Origin: Sediminibacillus terrae
GTDB lineage: Bacteria; Bacillota; Bacilli; Bacillales; Amphibacillaceae
DNA: 64,000 bases
Direction of reading: 5' to 3'
Assembly: GCF_009602435.1 (NCBI RefSeq)
Contig: NZ_VZDQ01000029.1
Span: forward strand, 1-64,000
Position numbers and translations under genes: made by a program. Below the pieces are notes generated by a model that was given only the letters and a program-made list of their open reading frames with translations, was not told the DNA's origin and did no database searches. Of this stretch, positions 34,690 through 44,203 are shown one piece after another (position 1 is the first letter of the stretch; each line of letters starts with the position of its first letter).

Positions 34690-35454
34690 ATGCTTAAACT
34701 TAGGAATGTAAGTAAGGTGTACGAGGGGAAAGTAGCTTACCGTGCTCTTACTGATATTAATTTAGAGGTGGACAAAGGTGAGTTTGTATCGATCATGGGT
34801 CCTTCCGGTAGTGGCAAGACTACGTTGTTGAATATTATTTCCACAAACGATGCACCGACTACCGGAACAGTCGAAATCGACGGGGAGAATCCACATAAAC
34901 TGAAGAAAAATGAATTGGCCAAATTCCGGAGAAATCAGTTAGGTTTTATATTCCAGGATTTTAACCTTTTGCATACGTTGACTGTCGAAGAAAATATCGT
35001 ATTGCCTCTCACGTTAGATGGTAGCAGGGTAAAAGAAATGAAGGAAAAAGCTTATGAGATTGCTGGGAATCTGGGAATTGAATCGATCATGCATAAGCGG
35101 ATATCCGAAATATCCGGGGGACAGACACAACGGGCGGCAATTGCCAGGGCGCTCATTCATGAACCTATGTTGCTGTTGGCCGACGAGCCGACGGGAAATT
35201 TGGATTCAAAAGCCTCTAAAGATGTGATGAAAATGCTTGTTTCAATCAACGAACGGGAAAAAGCAAGCTTGTTAATGGTCACGCACGACCCCCAAGCGGC
35301 TAGTTATTCCGACCGGGTTGTCTTTATCCGTGATGGGAAGCTTCATTCTGAAATACATGCTGGGGAGAACAGACAGGCATTTTTTCAAAAAATAATCGAC
35401 ATGCTTTCCTTGATGGGGGGAGAGGGCAATGACTTTTCGTCAGTTCGCGTTTAA
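34690..35454 (+). CDS. bceA: Bce-type ABC transporter ATPase
   Basis: A 254-residue ATPase of the MacB/BceA group. It has Walker A GPSGSGKTT (near 39), Q-loop FIFQDFNLLHTL, signature SGGQTQRAAIARAL, Walker B LLLADEPTGNLDSK and the H-loop VTHDP. It powers a permease that frees cell-wall precursors from peptide antibiotics. AAGGGAGT precedes the ATG. It overlaps bceB by 26 bases. Confidence 0.94.
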   Translation: MLKLRNVSKVYEGKVAYRALTDINLEVDKGEFVSIMGPSGSGKTTLLNIISTNDAPTTGTVEIDGENPHKLKKNELAKFRRNQLGFIFQDFNLLHTLTVEENIVLPLTLDGSRVKEMKEKAYEIAGNLGIESIMHKRISEISGGQTQRAAIARALIHEPMLLLADEPTGNLDSKASKDVMKMLVSINEREKASLLMVTHDPQAASYSDRVVFIRDGKLHSEIHAGENRQAFFQKIIDMLSLMGGEGNDFSSVRV

Positions 35455-37333
35455 TAATGTATTGCGCAACAAACGGATGTATATTGCCTACTTCCTCAGC
35501 AGCATGTTCACCGTGATGGTATTTTTCACTTTTGCCATCTTTGCTTTCCATCCAGCTTTTTCAGGCGGTTCGATCAACAAAAATGTGCTGGTCGGCATGG
35601 CGGTGGCGGGTGGAATCATTTATGTATTTTCTTTCTTTTTTGTCTTGTACTCGATGAGTTCTTTCCTACAATCAAGGAAGAAAGAGTTTGGTCTGTTGAT
35701 CATGTTGGGGGCTTCCAATCGCCAAATTCGCCTGATGGTATTCCTGGAGAATATTCTAATCGGATTTTTTGCGACAGTAAGCGGTATTCTGTCCGGATTA
35801 ATATTTGCGAAAGTAATTCTCTTGATTGCAGAAAATGTATTGATCATTAGTGAATCACTTGATTTTTATTTTCCTGCACTTGCGATTGCTGTGACGTTCG
35901 TTAGCTTCATCTTTCTATTTTTCTGTATTTCCGTTTTTGTATCCTTTGTACTCCGCACCAATAAACTGATTCATTTAATCAAAGGGGATATACAGTCCAA
36001 AGGAGAGCCGAAAGCTTCCGTGATGCTCTCTATCTTCTCAGCATTGTTGCTTACTGCCGGCTATGGAACTGCTCTCCTTGTGAAAGGTGTATTTGTAGTA
36101 TATGCGATGATTCCAGTAGTTTTAGTAGTCATCCTTGGAACATATCTCTTGTTTACACAATTGAGTGTTTATATGATCCGCCTGTTAAAGAGAAATAAAC
36201 GGATCTTCTGGCGGAAAACAAATATGCTTCTGTTCTCTGACCTCTCGTTTCGGATGAAGGATAACGCCAGGACATTTTTTATGGTAGCGATCATATCGAC
36301 CGTGGCTTTTAGTGCGATAGGCTCTTTATATGGATTTCACTCTTACCTTACAAAAGGAGTAAAGGAGATGAATCCCTACACATTTACGTATAGTCCGTTC
36401 CTGGATGACAGTGAAGCGACCATCGAGGAAGATATTAGCAGAATCAATGCTATCTTACAGGACGAAACAATCGATGCCGGGATGGAAACAATGGAGTTGA
36501 ACTATTACGATGTGTCGGAGCAAAATGATCATGCGTTAATTGTCAGAGCTTCCGACTACAACCGTTTTGCGAATTTGATTAAAGAAAAGGAACTTCATCC
36601 AGCGGAAAATGAGGCAATTATAGTGGAACAGAGTGGCGCATTTATAACGCAAGGGGAAAAAGCCGGTGTAAGGCTGATGCAATCCAGTATCCAATTGCGA
36701 GATGGAGAAGAAATCCAGCCTGTCAGAGTGGTGGAAACAGAAATCTTAACAGAAATGAATGGCTATTATGTCGTGCAAGATAGCGCTTATGAACGCCTTG
36801 GATCGCCAGTGAGCAGTGACTTTAGTGCGGTATGGAAAGCGAAAGACGGGCAAACGGAACAAGTGATTGAGGCGGGAAGAAGAATCAATGATTCAAATGA
36901 TGAATTGCAGCACAAAGCCTTTTCCGCTGATTATTCATTGTTCGAAATCAATAGAGCATATGGAACGATATTATTTATTGGGTTATTTATTGGCATAGTG
37001 TTTTTTGTTTCTGCAGGAAGCTTTCTTTATTTCCGTTTATTTACCGATTTGGAGGAAGAGAAGCGGAAGTTCAGTTCCATTGCTAAAATAGGGCTGAAAG
37101 AATCGGAATTGAAGAAAATAGTCAACAGGCAAATTGCAATTTTGTTCTTCTCGCCGATTGTCGTGGCTCTGGTGCATGGTGCAGTGGCCCTTACGGCTTT
37201 ATCCCATTTGTTTGATTATGATTTAACAGTAGAATCTTCGCTTGTATTAGGAAGCTTTGCTGTCATCCAAGTCATTTATTTCTTCATCGTACGGTATTTC
37301 TATGTGAAACAAGTGAAAAGAATGATTTTTTAA
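35429..37333 (+). CDS. bceB: Bce-type ABC transporter permease
   Basis: A 634-residue FtsX/BceB-type permease with ten predicted helices and the diagnostic large outer domain (about residues 305-510) between helices VII and VIII. It opens with MTFRQFAFNNVLRNKRMY, typical of BceB. It starts within bceA after GGGGGAGAGG, so the subunits are translationally coupled. Together with the kinase it should sense and remove bacitracin-like or lantibiotic peptides; the exact drug cannot be told. Confidence 0.93.
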   Translation: MTFRQFAFNNVLRNKRMYIAYFLSSMFTVMVFFTFAIFAFHPAFSGGSINKNVLVGMAVAGGIIYVFSFFFVLYSMSSFLQSRKKEFGLLIMLGASNRQIRLMVFLENILIGFFATVSGILSGLIFAKVILLIAENVLIISESLDFYFPALAIAVTFVSFIFLFFCISVFVSFVLRTNKLIHLIKGDIQSKGEPKASVMLSIFSALLLTAGYGTALLVKGVFVVYAMIPVVLVVILGTYLLFTQLSVYMIRLLKRNKRIFWRKTNMLLFSDLSFRMKDNARTFFMVAIISTVAFSAIGSLYGFHSYLTKGVKEMNPYTFTYSPFLDDSEATIEEDISRINAILQDETIDAGMETMELNYYDVSEQNDHALIVRASDYNRFANLIKEKELHPAENEAIIVEQSGAFITQGEKAGVRLMQSSIQLRDGEEIQPVRVVETEILTEMNGYYVVQDSAYERLGSPVSSDFSAVWKAKDGQTEQVIEAGRRINDSNDELQHKAFSADYSLFEINRAYGTILFIGLFIGIVFFVSAGSFLYFRLFTDLEEEKRKFSSIAKIGLKESELKKIVNRQIAILFFSPIVVALVHGAVALTALSHLFDYDLTVESSLVLGSFAVIQVIYFFIVRYFYVKQVKRMIF

Positions 37334-37553
37334 GCCTTGATGAATAGTCTATAGGAATGTGAATGGGTGGGTGTTAGATCTCCCCTGTTAAGGAAAAAGA
37401 CTTTAATCTATCTATTGAAATCTTTTACTGTCTTTTTGCCTGTTTTCCCTCTTTTGTTGTATATCCAGGTTTATTCTACTATGTTAGAATGGACGCAATT
37501 CTTATTACGATTAATGACCCTAAAATCAATTAGGATAGATGGGAAGTAAGATA

Positions 37554-37883
37554 ATGACAACAAGGAAAACATTCATTTCAGCAGGGATACTATTGGTTCT
37601 ATTCATTGTTTCTATAGTAATAAATGGAGCAAGTGAAGAGAAGGAAAATGAAACATATGAACATGCTGCTTCAGAGGTTATCGTTAAAGAAAAATACAAC
37701 AGGGATGGTGAACACTTTATTGAGTTTTACAATCCTAACGCTACGGACAAAGAAAAGTTTACTGCTGAGGTGCCACAAGAAGTATTTGTTTTGCTGGAAA
37801 CCGACAAGGAATACCTGGGGACATACACAATAATGCCGGACAAGGGAGTTCGGATGGATGACATACGGTTGCTCAACAAATAA
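37554..37883 (+). CDS. hypothetical membrane-anchored protein (109 residues)
   Basis: A 109-residue protein with one N-terminal hydrophobic helix (FISAGILLVLFIVSIVING) and an outer domain of about 80 residues, containing EVIVKEKYNRDGEHFIEF and ETDKEYLGTYTIM. ATG 37554 is chosen because GGGAAG sits seven bases before it; the longer frame lacks a site. The protein resembles the small outer domains (OB-like) of Bacillaceae hypothetical proteins; I cannot name a family. No partner gene is evident. Confidence 0.65.
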   Translation: MTTRKTFISAGILLVLFIVSIVINGASEEKENETYEHAASEVIVKEKYNRDGEHFIEFYNPNATDKEKFTAEVPQEVFVLLETDKEYLGTYTIMPDKGVRMDDIRLLNK

Positions 37884-37930
37884 ACCGCTACTACAGTATT
37901 CTTGGAAATACAGAGATCAAACAAAAAGAC

Positions 37931-38675
37931 AGTGGCCGGGACAAAAGCATGGCCACCAAATCAAAAACCGAACGAATTATAAAATTATAACTACCAACCA
38001 AATTCTTTCGATTTTTAGTTGCGTATTCTTGTTATATCCTGTTGTTTGATGAGTGCTTCGAACCGCTACAGCAAGATACTACGCGTTCCACGGGCACGGC
38101 TTCCACTTCCTCAGAAAGCACCAAACGCTTTCTTGCGGGATTTTCAGCTCGTGCTGTTCCCGTAGGAGTCTCGGTATCTTGCCTTCGCTACGTTTTCGTG
38201 GCCTGATTTCAACTTTATCAAGACAAGATGAACAAAACTATATTCTTCTATTGGCTGATAGGTATCTAAACAGAGAAGAGGAAAAAAATAAGCACGGAGT
38301 TTCCTTTATTCTTTGGAAATTGGACAATAGCATAATAAGGATAAAGAAGTACTCCTGGTCTCCATGCGGTTTCGCTTTCTATCCGTAACGGCATGAGGCA
38401 AAACAGAAAACACACCAGAAGAAGGAATCTCCATCCAACGGAGGCAAGGTACATAGACTCCTGCGGGAGGAGCGCGAGCTGAAGATCCACTTGGCAAAGG
38501 GCTTTTCTTTGCCAAGTTAGCTGAAGCCGTGCCCGCGGAAAGCGAAGTACCTTGCCGGAGTGGAAAGTTGCACTTTTCATAGCATCGAACGTTTTGATTG
38601 CTCATCAAAAAAACCGAACGAATGATGGTTCGTTCGGTTTTCATTTTGGTCACGATGCTTTTGTCTCAGGCTCTG
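37931..38675. repeat. composite region of dispersed intergenic repeats
   Basis: The 810 bases between 37884 and 38694 hold no credible gene. The region is framed by inverted copies of one module: CCGGGACAAAAGCAT...AAAAACCGAACGAA (37936-37975) and TTCGTTCGGTTTT...GATGCTTTTGTCTC (38629-38669). Inside are two divergent copies (about 38075-38195 and 38434-38570) of a GC-rich element with CGGGCACGGCTTC, TCAGCTCG and CCCGTAGGAGTC/CCGCAGGAGTC blocks, of a kind I know as common intergenic repeats in Bacillaceae. A third copy of the outer module is the terminator at 31690-31775. Confidence 0.75.
38606..38643 (-). terminator. terminator of the aldo/keto reductase gene
   Basis: AAAAACCGAACGAA and TTCGTTCGGTTTT form a stem with A and T runs on both sides. 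It lies 50 bases after the minus-strand stop at 38695. Confidence 0.8.
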
Positions 38676-38694
38676 TCTTGATCAATGGTAAGAA

Positions 38695-39765
38695 TCAGTC
38701 TTCCAATCCCATCGATTGTTTATATCCTTTTAGATACGGTATTTCTGATGGACTGCCCTTTTCCAGGGAATTCATGGCGCGGTGCCAGTTCGGATAGAGA
38801 GGTGCCGGACGTGCGACCGATTCGATGCGGTCATGCTCCTCCTGTGTCAGCTGAATGTCAAAGGAAGCGATGTCTTCCTTCAGCTGCTGTTCATTGCGAG
38901 CAGCTATGACAATCGGGCCGACGTTCGGACGGTCTTTGACCCAGGTGTAGGCGATTTGCGGTACGCTGGCATCGTGATTGGCTGCGACTTCTTCCAGTGC
39001 GTCGATCACTTGATAAAGACGTTCTTGATCCTGCACCCAGGGTTCTGGCCAGCCTCCTCCCTGTCGGGTGTCTTCAGGAGCGGTTTTGTTGCGGCCGATT
39101 TTTCCATTGAGAAGTCCTTCGCCGAGCGGACTCCAAATCATCGAGCCGATGCCAAGCTCTTTTCCTGCCGGCAGCAGTTCGTATTCCGCTTCCCGTGCCT
39201 CAGGTGTATAGTAAATCTGTTGGGTGATTGGCGGAATGTAGCCAGGCTTCTCAGCAATGGAGAAAGTTCGTGCAAGCGCCCAGCCGCTGTAGTTGGAAAC
39301 ACCCCAGTAGCGGATTTTTCCGGATTTGACGAGATTGGTCATCGTTTCTACCGTTTCTTCAATCGGCGTTTGCCCGTCCCATAGATGAACGAAATACACG
39401 TCAAGGTAATCTGTGCCCAGCCGCTCCAGTGAACGGTCGATAGAAGTTTCGATATTGATGCGAGAAGCTCCGCCATCGTTCGGTTTTTCGCCCAACTGGA
39501 ATCCGGTTTTCGACGTAAGCAGCACTTCGTCCCGTCGACCTTTGATGGCGGCTCCGAGTACGCGTTCCGCATCTCCTTTCGAATACAGGTTCGCGGTATC
39601 GAACATGTTGATTCCGGCATCCAAGGCAATATCGACCATTTTGCGTGCTTCGTCTTCTTTAATATTGCCGGTCGCTTCAAAACCATTTGTTCCACTGAAC
39701 GGGATGGTTCCGAGTATATATTTAGGAACCCGCAGACCGGAATTCCCCAGGTTGATGTATTCCAT
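38695..39765 (-). CDS. aldo/keto reductase
   Basis: A 356-residue NADPH-dependent aldo/keto reductase with the (beta/alpha)8 catalytic tetrad: Asp in INMFDTANLYSKGDAE, its Tyr, Lys in VLLTSKTGF and His in DVYFVHLWDG. SNYSGW and the C-terminal cofactor segment IVIAARNEQQL are present. It is a YqkF/YccK-like general aldehyde reductase. TTGGAGGG lies seven bases before the ATG. It stands alone. Confidence 0.94.
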   Translation of the reverse strand: MEYINLGNSGLRVPKYILGTIPFSGTNGFEATGNIKEDEARKMVDIALDAGINMFDTANLYSKGDAERVLGAAIKGRRDEVLLTSKTGFQLGEKPNDGGASRINIETSIDRSLERLGTDYLDVYFVHLWDGQTPIEETVETMTNLVKSGKIRYWGVSNYSGWALARTFSIAEKPGYIPPITQQIYYTPEAREAEYELLPAGKELGIGSMIWSPLGEGLLNGKIGRNKTAPEDTRQGGGWPEPWVQDQERLYQVIDALEEVAANHDASVPQIAYTWVKDRPNVGPIVIAARNEQQLKEDIASFDIQLTQEEHDRIESVARPAPLYPNWHRAMNSLEKGSPSEIPYLKGYKQSMGLED

Positions 39766-39935
39766 TATATCCCTCCAATGAATGACGTTATTTTATTTTG
39801 ATACCCGGAACATCGGATTGGTTAAACAGTTTTAAGAAATCTCGTCCTTTTATCCGCCTGATAAGTGACAAATCTCACATAGTCACGAAAACGCCCCTGC
39901 TATAATGAGACCATATCAGCAGGGAAGGGTGTTGA

Positions 39936-40112
39936 ATGACGATGAATAAACGATATATGAAAGTGTTGGGACTATACACATTATCTACTTTGATACCAGC
40001 GGTGATTTTTTCTGAAGAAGAGAGCGCCGCGAACTGGGCTGCAAAGACGGCGGCTGGATATGGGATATTTGCTTATGGGTTAAAGGTGATGACCAAAAGA
40101 AAAAACGCTTAA
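39936..40112 (+). CDS. small hypothetical protein (58 residues)
   Basis: A 58-codon frame from ATG 39936, behind GGGAAGGGTG. The product has a basic N-terminus (NKRYMKV), a hydrophobic stretch LGLYTLSTLIPAVIF, an acidic turn SEEESAANW, a second hydrophobic helix GYGIFAYGLKV and a basic end TKRKNA. This is a two-helix membrane-hairpin pattern. A terminator follows at once. Too short for family assignment. Confidence 0.6.
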   Translation: MTMNKRYMKVLGLYTLSTLIPAVIFSEEESAANWAAKTAAGYGIFAYGLKVMTKRKNA

Positions 40113-40120
40113 TATTCACA

Positions 40121-40175
40121 GGGCTGGATGGAGAAAATCGTTTCATGTTTTTTCACCATCACAGCCTTTTGTTTT
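40121..40175 (+). terminator. terminator after the 58-residue protein gene
   Basis: GGGCTGGATGGAGAAAA pairs with TTTTTTCACCATCACAGCC, followed by TTTTGTTTT. Confidence 0.75.
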
Positions 40176-40252
40176 AGAACTTACACATAAATACATAAAT
40201 AAATCCTCCATGGAAAATATAAGCACGAATCCATAAAGCAGGAGGTCATCGT

Positions 40253-40876
40253 ATGGCGAAAAATCAAAATCAAATGCAAGGCGGTACGCAAATGCCGCAA
40301 AACATGGCAAACCAGGCCATGAACCATGGCGCACACGAAATGTTGGACTCTCATGAATTGATCGGCTGTTTGATCGGTGTGCTCGAGCAATACAAATTGT
40401 ACGACCAACATATCCAGGATCAGGAGCTGAAGGGAATCCTGCAGCGTCAATCTGCCTTCTTGACGCAAACCTATAACACAGTCGTAGATAGCTTTCAAAC
40501 GGGACAGGATCCGAACGTGCCGACGCAGCAGTATAAAATGGAGCAAAGCAACGAAATTACTTATGGGTTGAATGCAGGGCAGCCGAAGAAACCGAAACAG
40601 TCTGTGGGGGAGCTTACGGACGAATGTTATTCTTCCTTTATGCTGAGCCAGACCAAAGCAGCAGCCTCTACGTTTACCATGGCCGCGGCGGAAATGAACA
40701 ATCCCGTTCTGCGCCGTATCGTGGCAGACAGTGTGCCGAACCTGATCGAGATGGGCTATGAGCTATTCCTTTATCAAAACAAGCATGGTTACTATCAGGT
40801 TCCCCAGTTGAAAGAACAGGATATGACTACGATGTTGCAAGCTTATACAAAAACCCCGCCACAAGGCATGCATTAA
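40253..40876 (+). CDS. CotF-like spore coat protein
   Basis: A 207-residue protein of the spore coat CotF family. It opens with a Gln/Asn/Met-rich tail (residues 1-25). Two ferritin-like helical halves follow, DSHELIGCLIGVLEQYKLYD and ELTDECYSSFMLSQTKAAAS; the C-terminus GYYQVPQLKEQDM is typical. GCAGGAGG precedes the ATG. It indicates a spore-forming host. I did not find a convincing SigK or SigG promoter. Confidence 0.88.
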   Translation: MAKNQNQMQGGTQMPQNMANQAMNHGAHEMLDSHELIGCLIGVLEQYKLYDQHIQDQELKGILQRQSAFLTQTYNTVVDSFQTGQDPNVPTQQYKMEQSNEITYGLNAGQPKKPKQSVGELTDECYSSFMLSQTKAAASTFTMAAAEMNNPVLRRIVADSVPNLIEMGYELFLYQNKHGYYQVPQLKEQDMTTMLQAYTKTPPQGMH

Positions 40877-40882
40877 ACAATG

Positions 40883-40921
40883 AATGCAGGAAAAGAGTTC
40901 TCCTCTTATTCCTGCATTTTT
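40883..40921 (+). terminator. terminator after the spore coat gene
   Basis: AATGCAGGAA pairs with TTCCTGCATT, with an extended AAGAG/CTCTT inner stem and a T-run. Confidence 0.88.
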
Positions 40922-40999
40922 ACTTGCCACTATAAAAAGGGAGACCTGATAAGGTAAAATGAATTCATAGATAGCAAAATGGATGGCAGGTGTGGCTAG

Positions 41000-41710
41000 G
41001 TGGTAACAAAACAAGACATACGAGAGGAAAAATGGAACTATTTAATGGAACAAAAATTGGGCAGGTTCCCCTTTCCTTTGCAAAACCGCATTCCCAATTT
41101 CAAAGGAGCCGAGCAGGCGGCTGAATTTGTTACAACGATACCTGCATACAAAGACGCGAAGGTTGTGAAAGTAAATCCGGATGCTCCACAATTGCCGATC
41201 CGGGCGCAAGTATTACGAGACAAAAAGGTGTTGCTTGTGCCCACTCCCAGACTTCGGGCTGGTTTCATCAAGGTGAAGCCGGAGTGGGTGCCGGAAGGTG
41301 AAGAAAGAAGGGCAGCGAGCCTGTCCCATATAAAATCCTATGGAAAAGAAATTCCGCTTGATGAGATTCCGGTTATTGATTTGTTTTTCGTCGGTTCCGT
41401 AGCGTTGCATCGGGACGGCAGAAGAGTGGGCAAAGGTGCAGGCTATGCGGACAGGGAATATGCCATCATCCGGGAGCTTGGCAACCCTGATGTGCCAATC
41501 ATCGGTACGGTTCACAGTGTACAGTTGACTGGGGAAGACATCCCCCGAGATCCGTTCGATTTGACAGTTGACTGGATTGCAACGGAAAAAGAGCTGATCA
41601 AGACAAATTCCGGTTATGAGAAGCCGAGCGGAATACAGTGGGAGCTTGTGACGGAGGAAGAATTGGAAGAAATGCCAGTGCTGAAGGAACTGCATGAACA
41701 AAAAAAGTAA
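41000..41710 (+). CDS. 5-formyltetrahydrofolate cyclo-ligase-like protein
   Basis: A 236-residue member of the 5-FTHF cyclo-ligase superfamily, the long MTHFSD-like branch. The C-terminal GRRVGKGAGYADREYAII matches the family's phosphate/folate-binding block, and LLVPTPRLRAGF the preceding block. The length exceeds classical FolD-linked YgfA (~190), so the activity on 5-formyl-THF is uncertain. The start is GTG 41000; its ribosome site (GGCAGGTG) is weak. No folate genes adjoin. Confidence 0.8.
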   Translation: MVTKQDIREEKWNYLMEQKLGRFPFPLQNRIPNFKGAEQAAEFVTTIPAYKDAKVVKVNPDAPQLPIRAQVLRDKKVLLVPTPRLRAGFIKVKPEWVPEGEERRAASLSHIKSYGKEIPLDEIPVIDLFFVGSVALHRDGRRVGKGAGYADREYAIIRELGNPDVPIIGTVHSVQLTGEDIPRDPFDLTVDWIATEKELIKTNSGYEKPSGIQWELVTEEELEEMPVLKELHEQKK

Positions 41711-41833
41711 AGGGATGTTCTCAAGAATAGGTGAGTGCAGTTTACATAAAGGGTAATATAGCTGTTACTGCTGCTTATAAAGCTATTTTGAAACATAGAC
41801 ACTATACGGACGAGGACAGACTGGAGTGAAAAA

Positions 41834-42787
41834 ATGTTACTCAGATTCGGCTACGTCTCAACTGCACTTTCTTTATGGGAAGCTTCTCCTTCCCGGGCCT
41901 TAACGTTCACCAATTGGAAAAAACAAGACACAGATGGCAGGAAAGAAAAGCTTCACCATCTTACCGAGGAGAATTTAATCAATACGCTTCGAGCCCTTCA
42001 TTACAATATTGCCCATGGAATCGACATTTACCGTATGTCGTCTTCCCTTGTGCCGCTTGCCACCCACCCGGAGGTGAAATGGGATTTTGTCACCCCTTTC
42101 CGGCCTCTTTTCGAAGAGATTGGAGCGCTGGTTAAAAAGCATGCGTTGCGCGTCAGTTTTCATCCGAACCAATTCACCTTGTTCACCAGCCCGCAGGACC
42201 ATGTGACGGACAACGCGATCATTGATATGAGCTATCATTATCAGATGCTGGAAGCGATGGGATTACATAAGGAAGCCACGATGAATATCCATGTTGGCGG
42301 TGCATATGGCAATAAACAGGGAGCCATCGAACGCTTTGACCAAAATTTCATCAAGCTTCAGCAACCTATCCGCCGACAAACGACGCTCGAAAACGATGAT
42401 AAGACGTACACCACAGAAGAGACCTTGCAAATTTGTGAAAAGCACGGAGTTCCTTTTGTGTTCGATTATCACCATCATTGGGCGAACCCGGGAGAGGAAG
42501 ATTTCCGGGAGCTTCTGCCCAGAATTTTCGCTACATGGGATGGAACGGGTAAGTCTCCCAAATTCCACTTATCCTCCCCGAAATCGGAAAAACTGTACCG
42601 GGCACATGCTGATTACGTGGAGAAAGATTTTGCGATGGATTTCATCAAGGCTTTAAAGGATTACGGAAAATCTGCAGATATCATGATCGAAGCAAAAGCG
42701 AAAGACAAAGCAGCTTTGAATCTGGTGGAAGAATTAGCAAAAGTACGTGGGTTTAAGCGGGTGAAAGGAGCAGCGATAGAGATATAA
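41834..42787 (+). CDS. uvsE: UV damage endonuclease UvsE
   Basis: A 317-residue UvdE/UvsE TIM-barrel endonuclease. It nicks DNA 5' to UV photoproducts and abasic sites in an excision route independent of UvrABC. Family blocks: LRFGYVSTAL at the start, YRMSSSLVPLATHP near 66, RVSFHPNQFTLFTSP near 106, MNIHVGGAYGNK near 149, and the metal-binding FVFDYHHHWANPGE near 209. The length is normal and the protein shows no extra domain. Single gene, as in B. subtilis spores, where it protects germinating cells. Confidence 0.94.
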   Translation: MLLRFGYVSTALSLWEASPSRALTFTNWKKQDTDGRKEKLHHLTEENLINTLRALHYNIAHGIDIYRMSSSLVPLATHPEVKWDFVTPFRPLFEEIGALVKKHALRVSFHPNQFTLFTSPQDHVTDNAIIDMSYHYQMLEAMGLHKEATMNIHVGGAYGNKQGAIERFDQNFIKLQQPIRRQTTLENDDKTYTTEETLQICEKHGVPFVFDYHHHWANPGEEDFRELLPRIFATWDGTGKSPKFHLSSPKSEKLYRAHADYVEKDFAMDFIKALKDYGKSADIMIEAKAKDKAALNLVEELAKVRGFKRVKGAAIEI

Positions 42788-42904
42788 ACCATGTAATAAA
42801 TTCCATACAGAGTGCGATCATTGGGTTACGCAATCGTTTCCGGGGAAAGTTTTTTAAAGAAAGGCCCCCTTAGTGAAATAGGATAACTATCCGGTCAATT
42901 TTCA

Positions 42905-43345
42905 TCACTCGTTCAAGTCAATCGTTAACGAGTTTGTATCTTCTTCGGGTGTAATGTTGAGTGTTTTCAGTAGCGTTGTTGCGCTCTTTTCAGATCCGCT
43001 TAACCTATTCAAGGCCGGTTCATCTGTGTCATTGAACTCGGTCCCGAATACGTTAATTGTATATTTGGTTAGGGTATGTAGAACTTCTTTTTCTTCATCT
43101 TTCTCGTCCATCACGAAGGATTTATCTTGTGGAAACACAGCGAGATTCCCATGTTGGCTCCCGTCAGTTACAATATGGATTAAATAATGCTGCCCTTCCT
43201 TCCCACCCTCGATTTTTAGTGATACTACCACTCCTTTGTGTACAACGGTTTGTTTGTGATGACTTTCTGGAGCAGAACTGCTTAGCAAAATGGCTGTCAA
43301 GCACCAACAAATAAACAAGCTGACAAACAGTTTGATGAGGTCCAC
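42905..43345 (-). CDS. hypothetical exported protein (146 residues)
   Basis: A 146-residue protein with an N-terminal hydrophobic segment (FVSLFICWCLTAILLSSSA) and an outer domain containing GVVVSLKIEGGKEGQHYLIHIV. The start is GTG 43345 behind AAAGGAAAGGGAA. No family is recognised. The gene lies just upstream of, and divergent from, a two-component/ABC module, but nothing shows a functional link. Confidence 0.65.
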   Translation of the reverse strand: MDLIKLFVSLFICWCLTAILLSSSAPESHHKQTVVHKGVVVSLKIEGGKEGQHYLIHIVTDGSQHGNLAVFPQDKSFVMDEKDEEKEVLHTLTKYTINVFGTEFNDTDEPALNRLSGSEKSATTLLKTLNITPEEDTNSLTIDLNE

Positions 43346-43510
43346 TTCCCTTTCCTTTTTCTAGCTAGTAAACAATTACTAGACAAAGCGTGCATTTTCC
43401 TCTATCCAAAGGGAAAAGTAGTATTCTTTTGTTCTGGTTCTGAACTGGGCGTATTGACTTCGCTTCGATTTCCGTGAATGATAAGGGGAGAAATGGACGA
43501 GGTGAAGAAA

Positions 43511-44203
43511 ATGAATGATTCAACCAACATATTGGTCATAGAAGATGATGAAGATATCAATCGTCTGCTTTGTGGTATTATCCGGAAAAGTGGATATACA
43601 GCGAAATCTGCTTATTCCGGAACGGAAGCGGTCATTTATTTGGATAATCAAAAATGGGACTTGGTCCTGCTGGACTTGATGCTGCCCGGCAAGTCTGGGG
43701 AAGAAATACTGGATAAAGTAGCGCAAGAAAGTAATGTTCCGGTCATCATCATTTCCGCAAAACTGGAGAAGCAGGTGAAAATCGATGCGCTGCGAACAGG
43801 AGCAGACGATTACATAGCGAAGCCGTTCGATAATGAGGAGGTCTCCGCCCGGATCGATTCGTGTCTGAGAAGGTATCGGCGGATGGTGGATAAACCTATT
43901 GTCCAAGAGCTCCGCCATAAAGACCTTGTACTCGATACGGAGGCAAAAACAGCGTCCGTGAGCGGACACGCTTTAAAGCTGACCGCAAGGGAGTATCAGA
44001 TATTGTACCTTTTGCTATCCTCTCCGAACAAAGTGTATACCAAGGCGAATTTATTTAAGAGCGTATGGAATGAGGAATATTATGGTGATGATAATACCAT
44101 CAACGTCCATATGAGCAATATAAGAAGCAAGCTGTCCCAGGTGAATCCGGCTGAAGAATATATCGAAACCATTTGGGGGATGGGGTATCGGCTGAAAACT
44201 TAA
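43511..44203 (+). CDS. OmpR-type response regulator of an ABC export module
   Basis: A 230-residue response regulator. The receiver has the acidic pair EDDED, Asp55 (LVLLDLMLPGKSG) and Lys in AKPFDNEE. The winged helix has LTAREYQILYLLLSS and NTINVHMSNIRSKL with WGMGYRL. ATG 43511 is preferred, with GAGGTG six bases upstream; ATG 43493 is possible. It is followed by an ATPase, a permease and a kinase, an order seen in lantibiotic-resistance loci. Tandem TTAAG repeats right after its stop are its probable target. Confidence 0.9.
   Translation: MNDSTNILVIEDDEDINRLLCGIIRKSGYTAKSAYSGTEAVIYLDNQKWDLVLLDLMLPGKSGEEILDKVAQESNVPVIIISAKLEKQVKIDALRTGADDYIAKPFDNEEVSARIDSCLRRYRRMVDKPIVQELRHKDLVLDTEAKTASVSGHALKLTAREYQILYLLLSSPNKVYTKANLFKSVWNEEYYGDDNTINVHMSNIRSKLSQVNPAEEYIETIWGMGYRLKT

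Noticed and set aside
37367-37549. 60-codon frame before the 109-residue hypothetical protein
   Set aside because: GTG start without a ribosome site and an irregular hydrophobic product; the next gene's site lies in its end.
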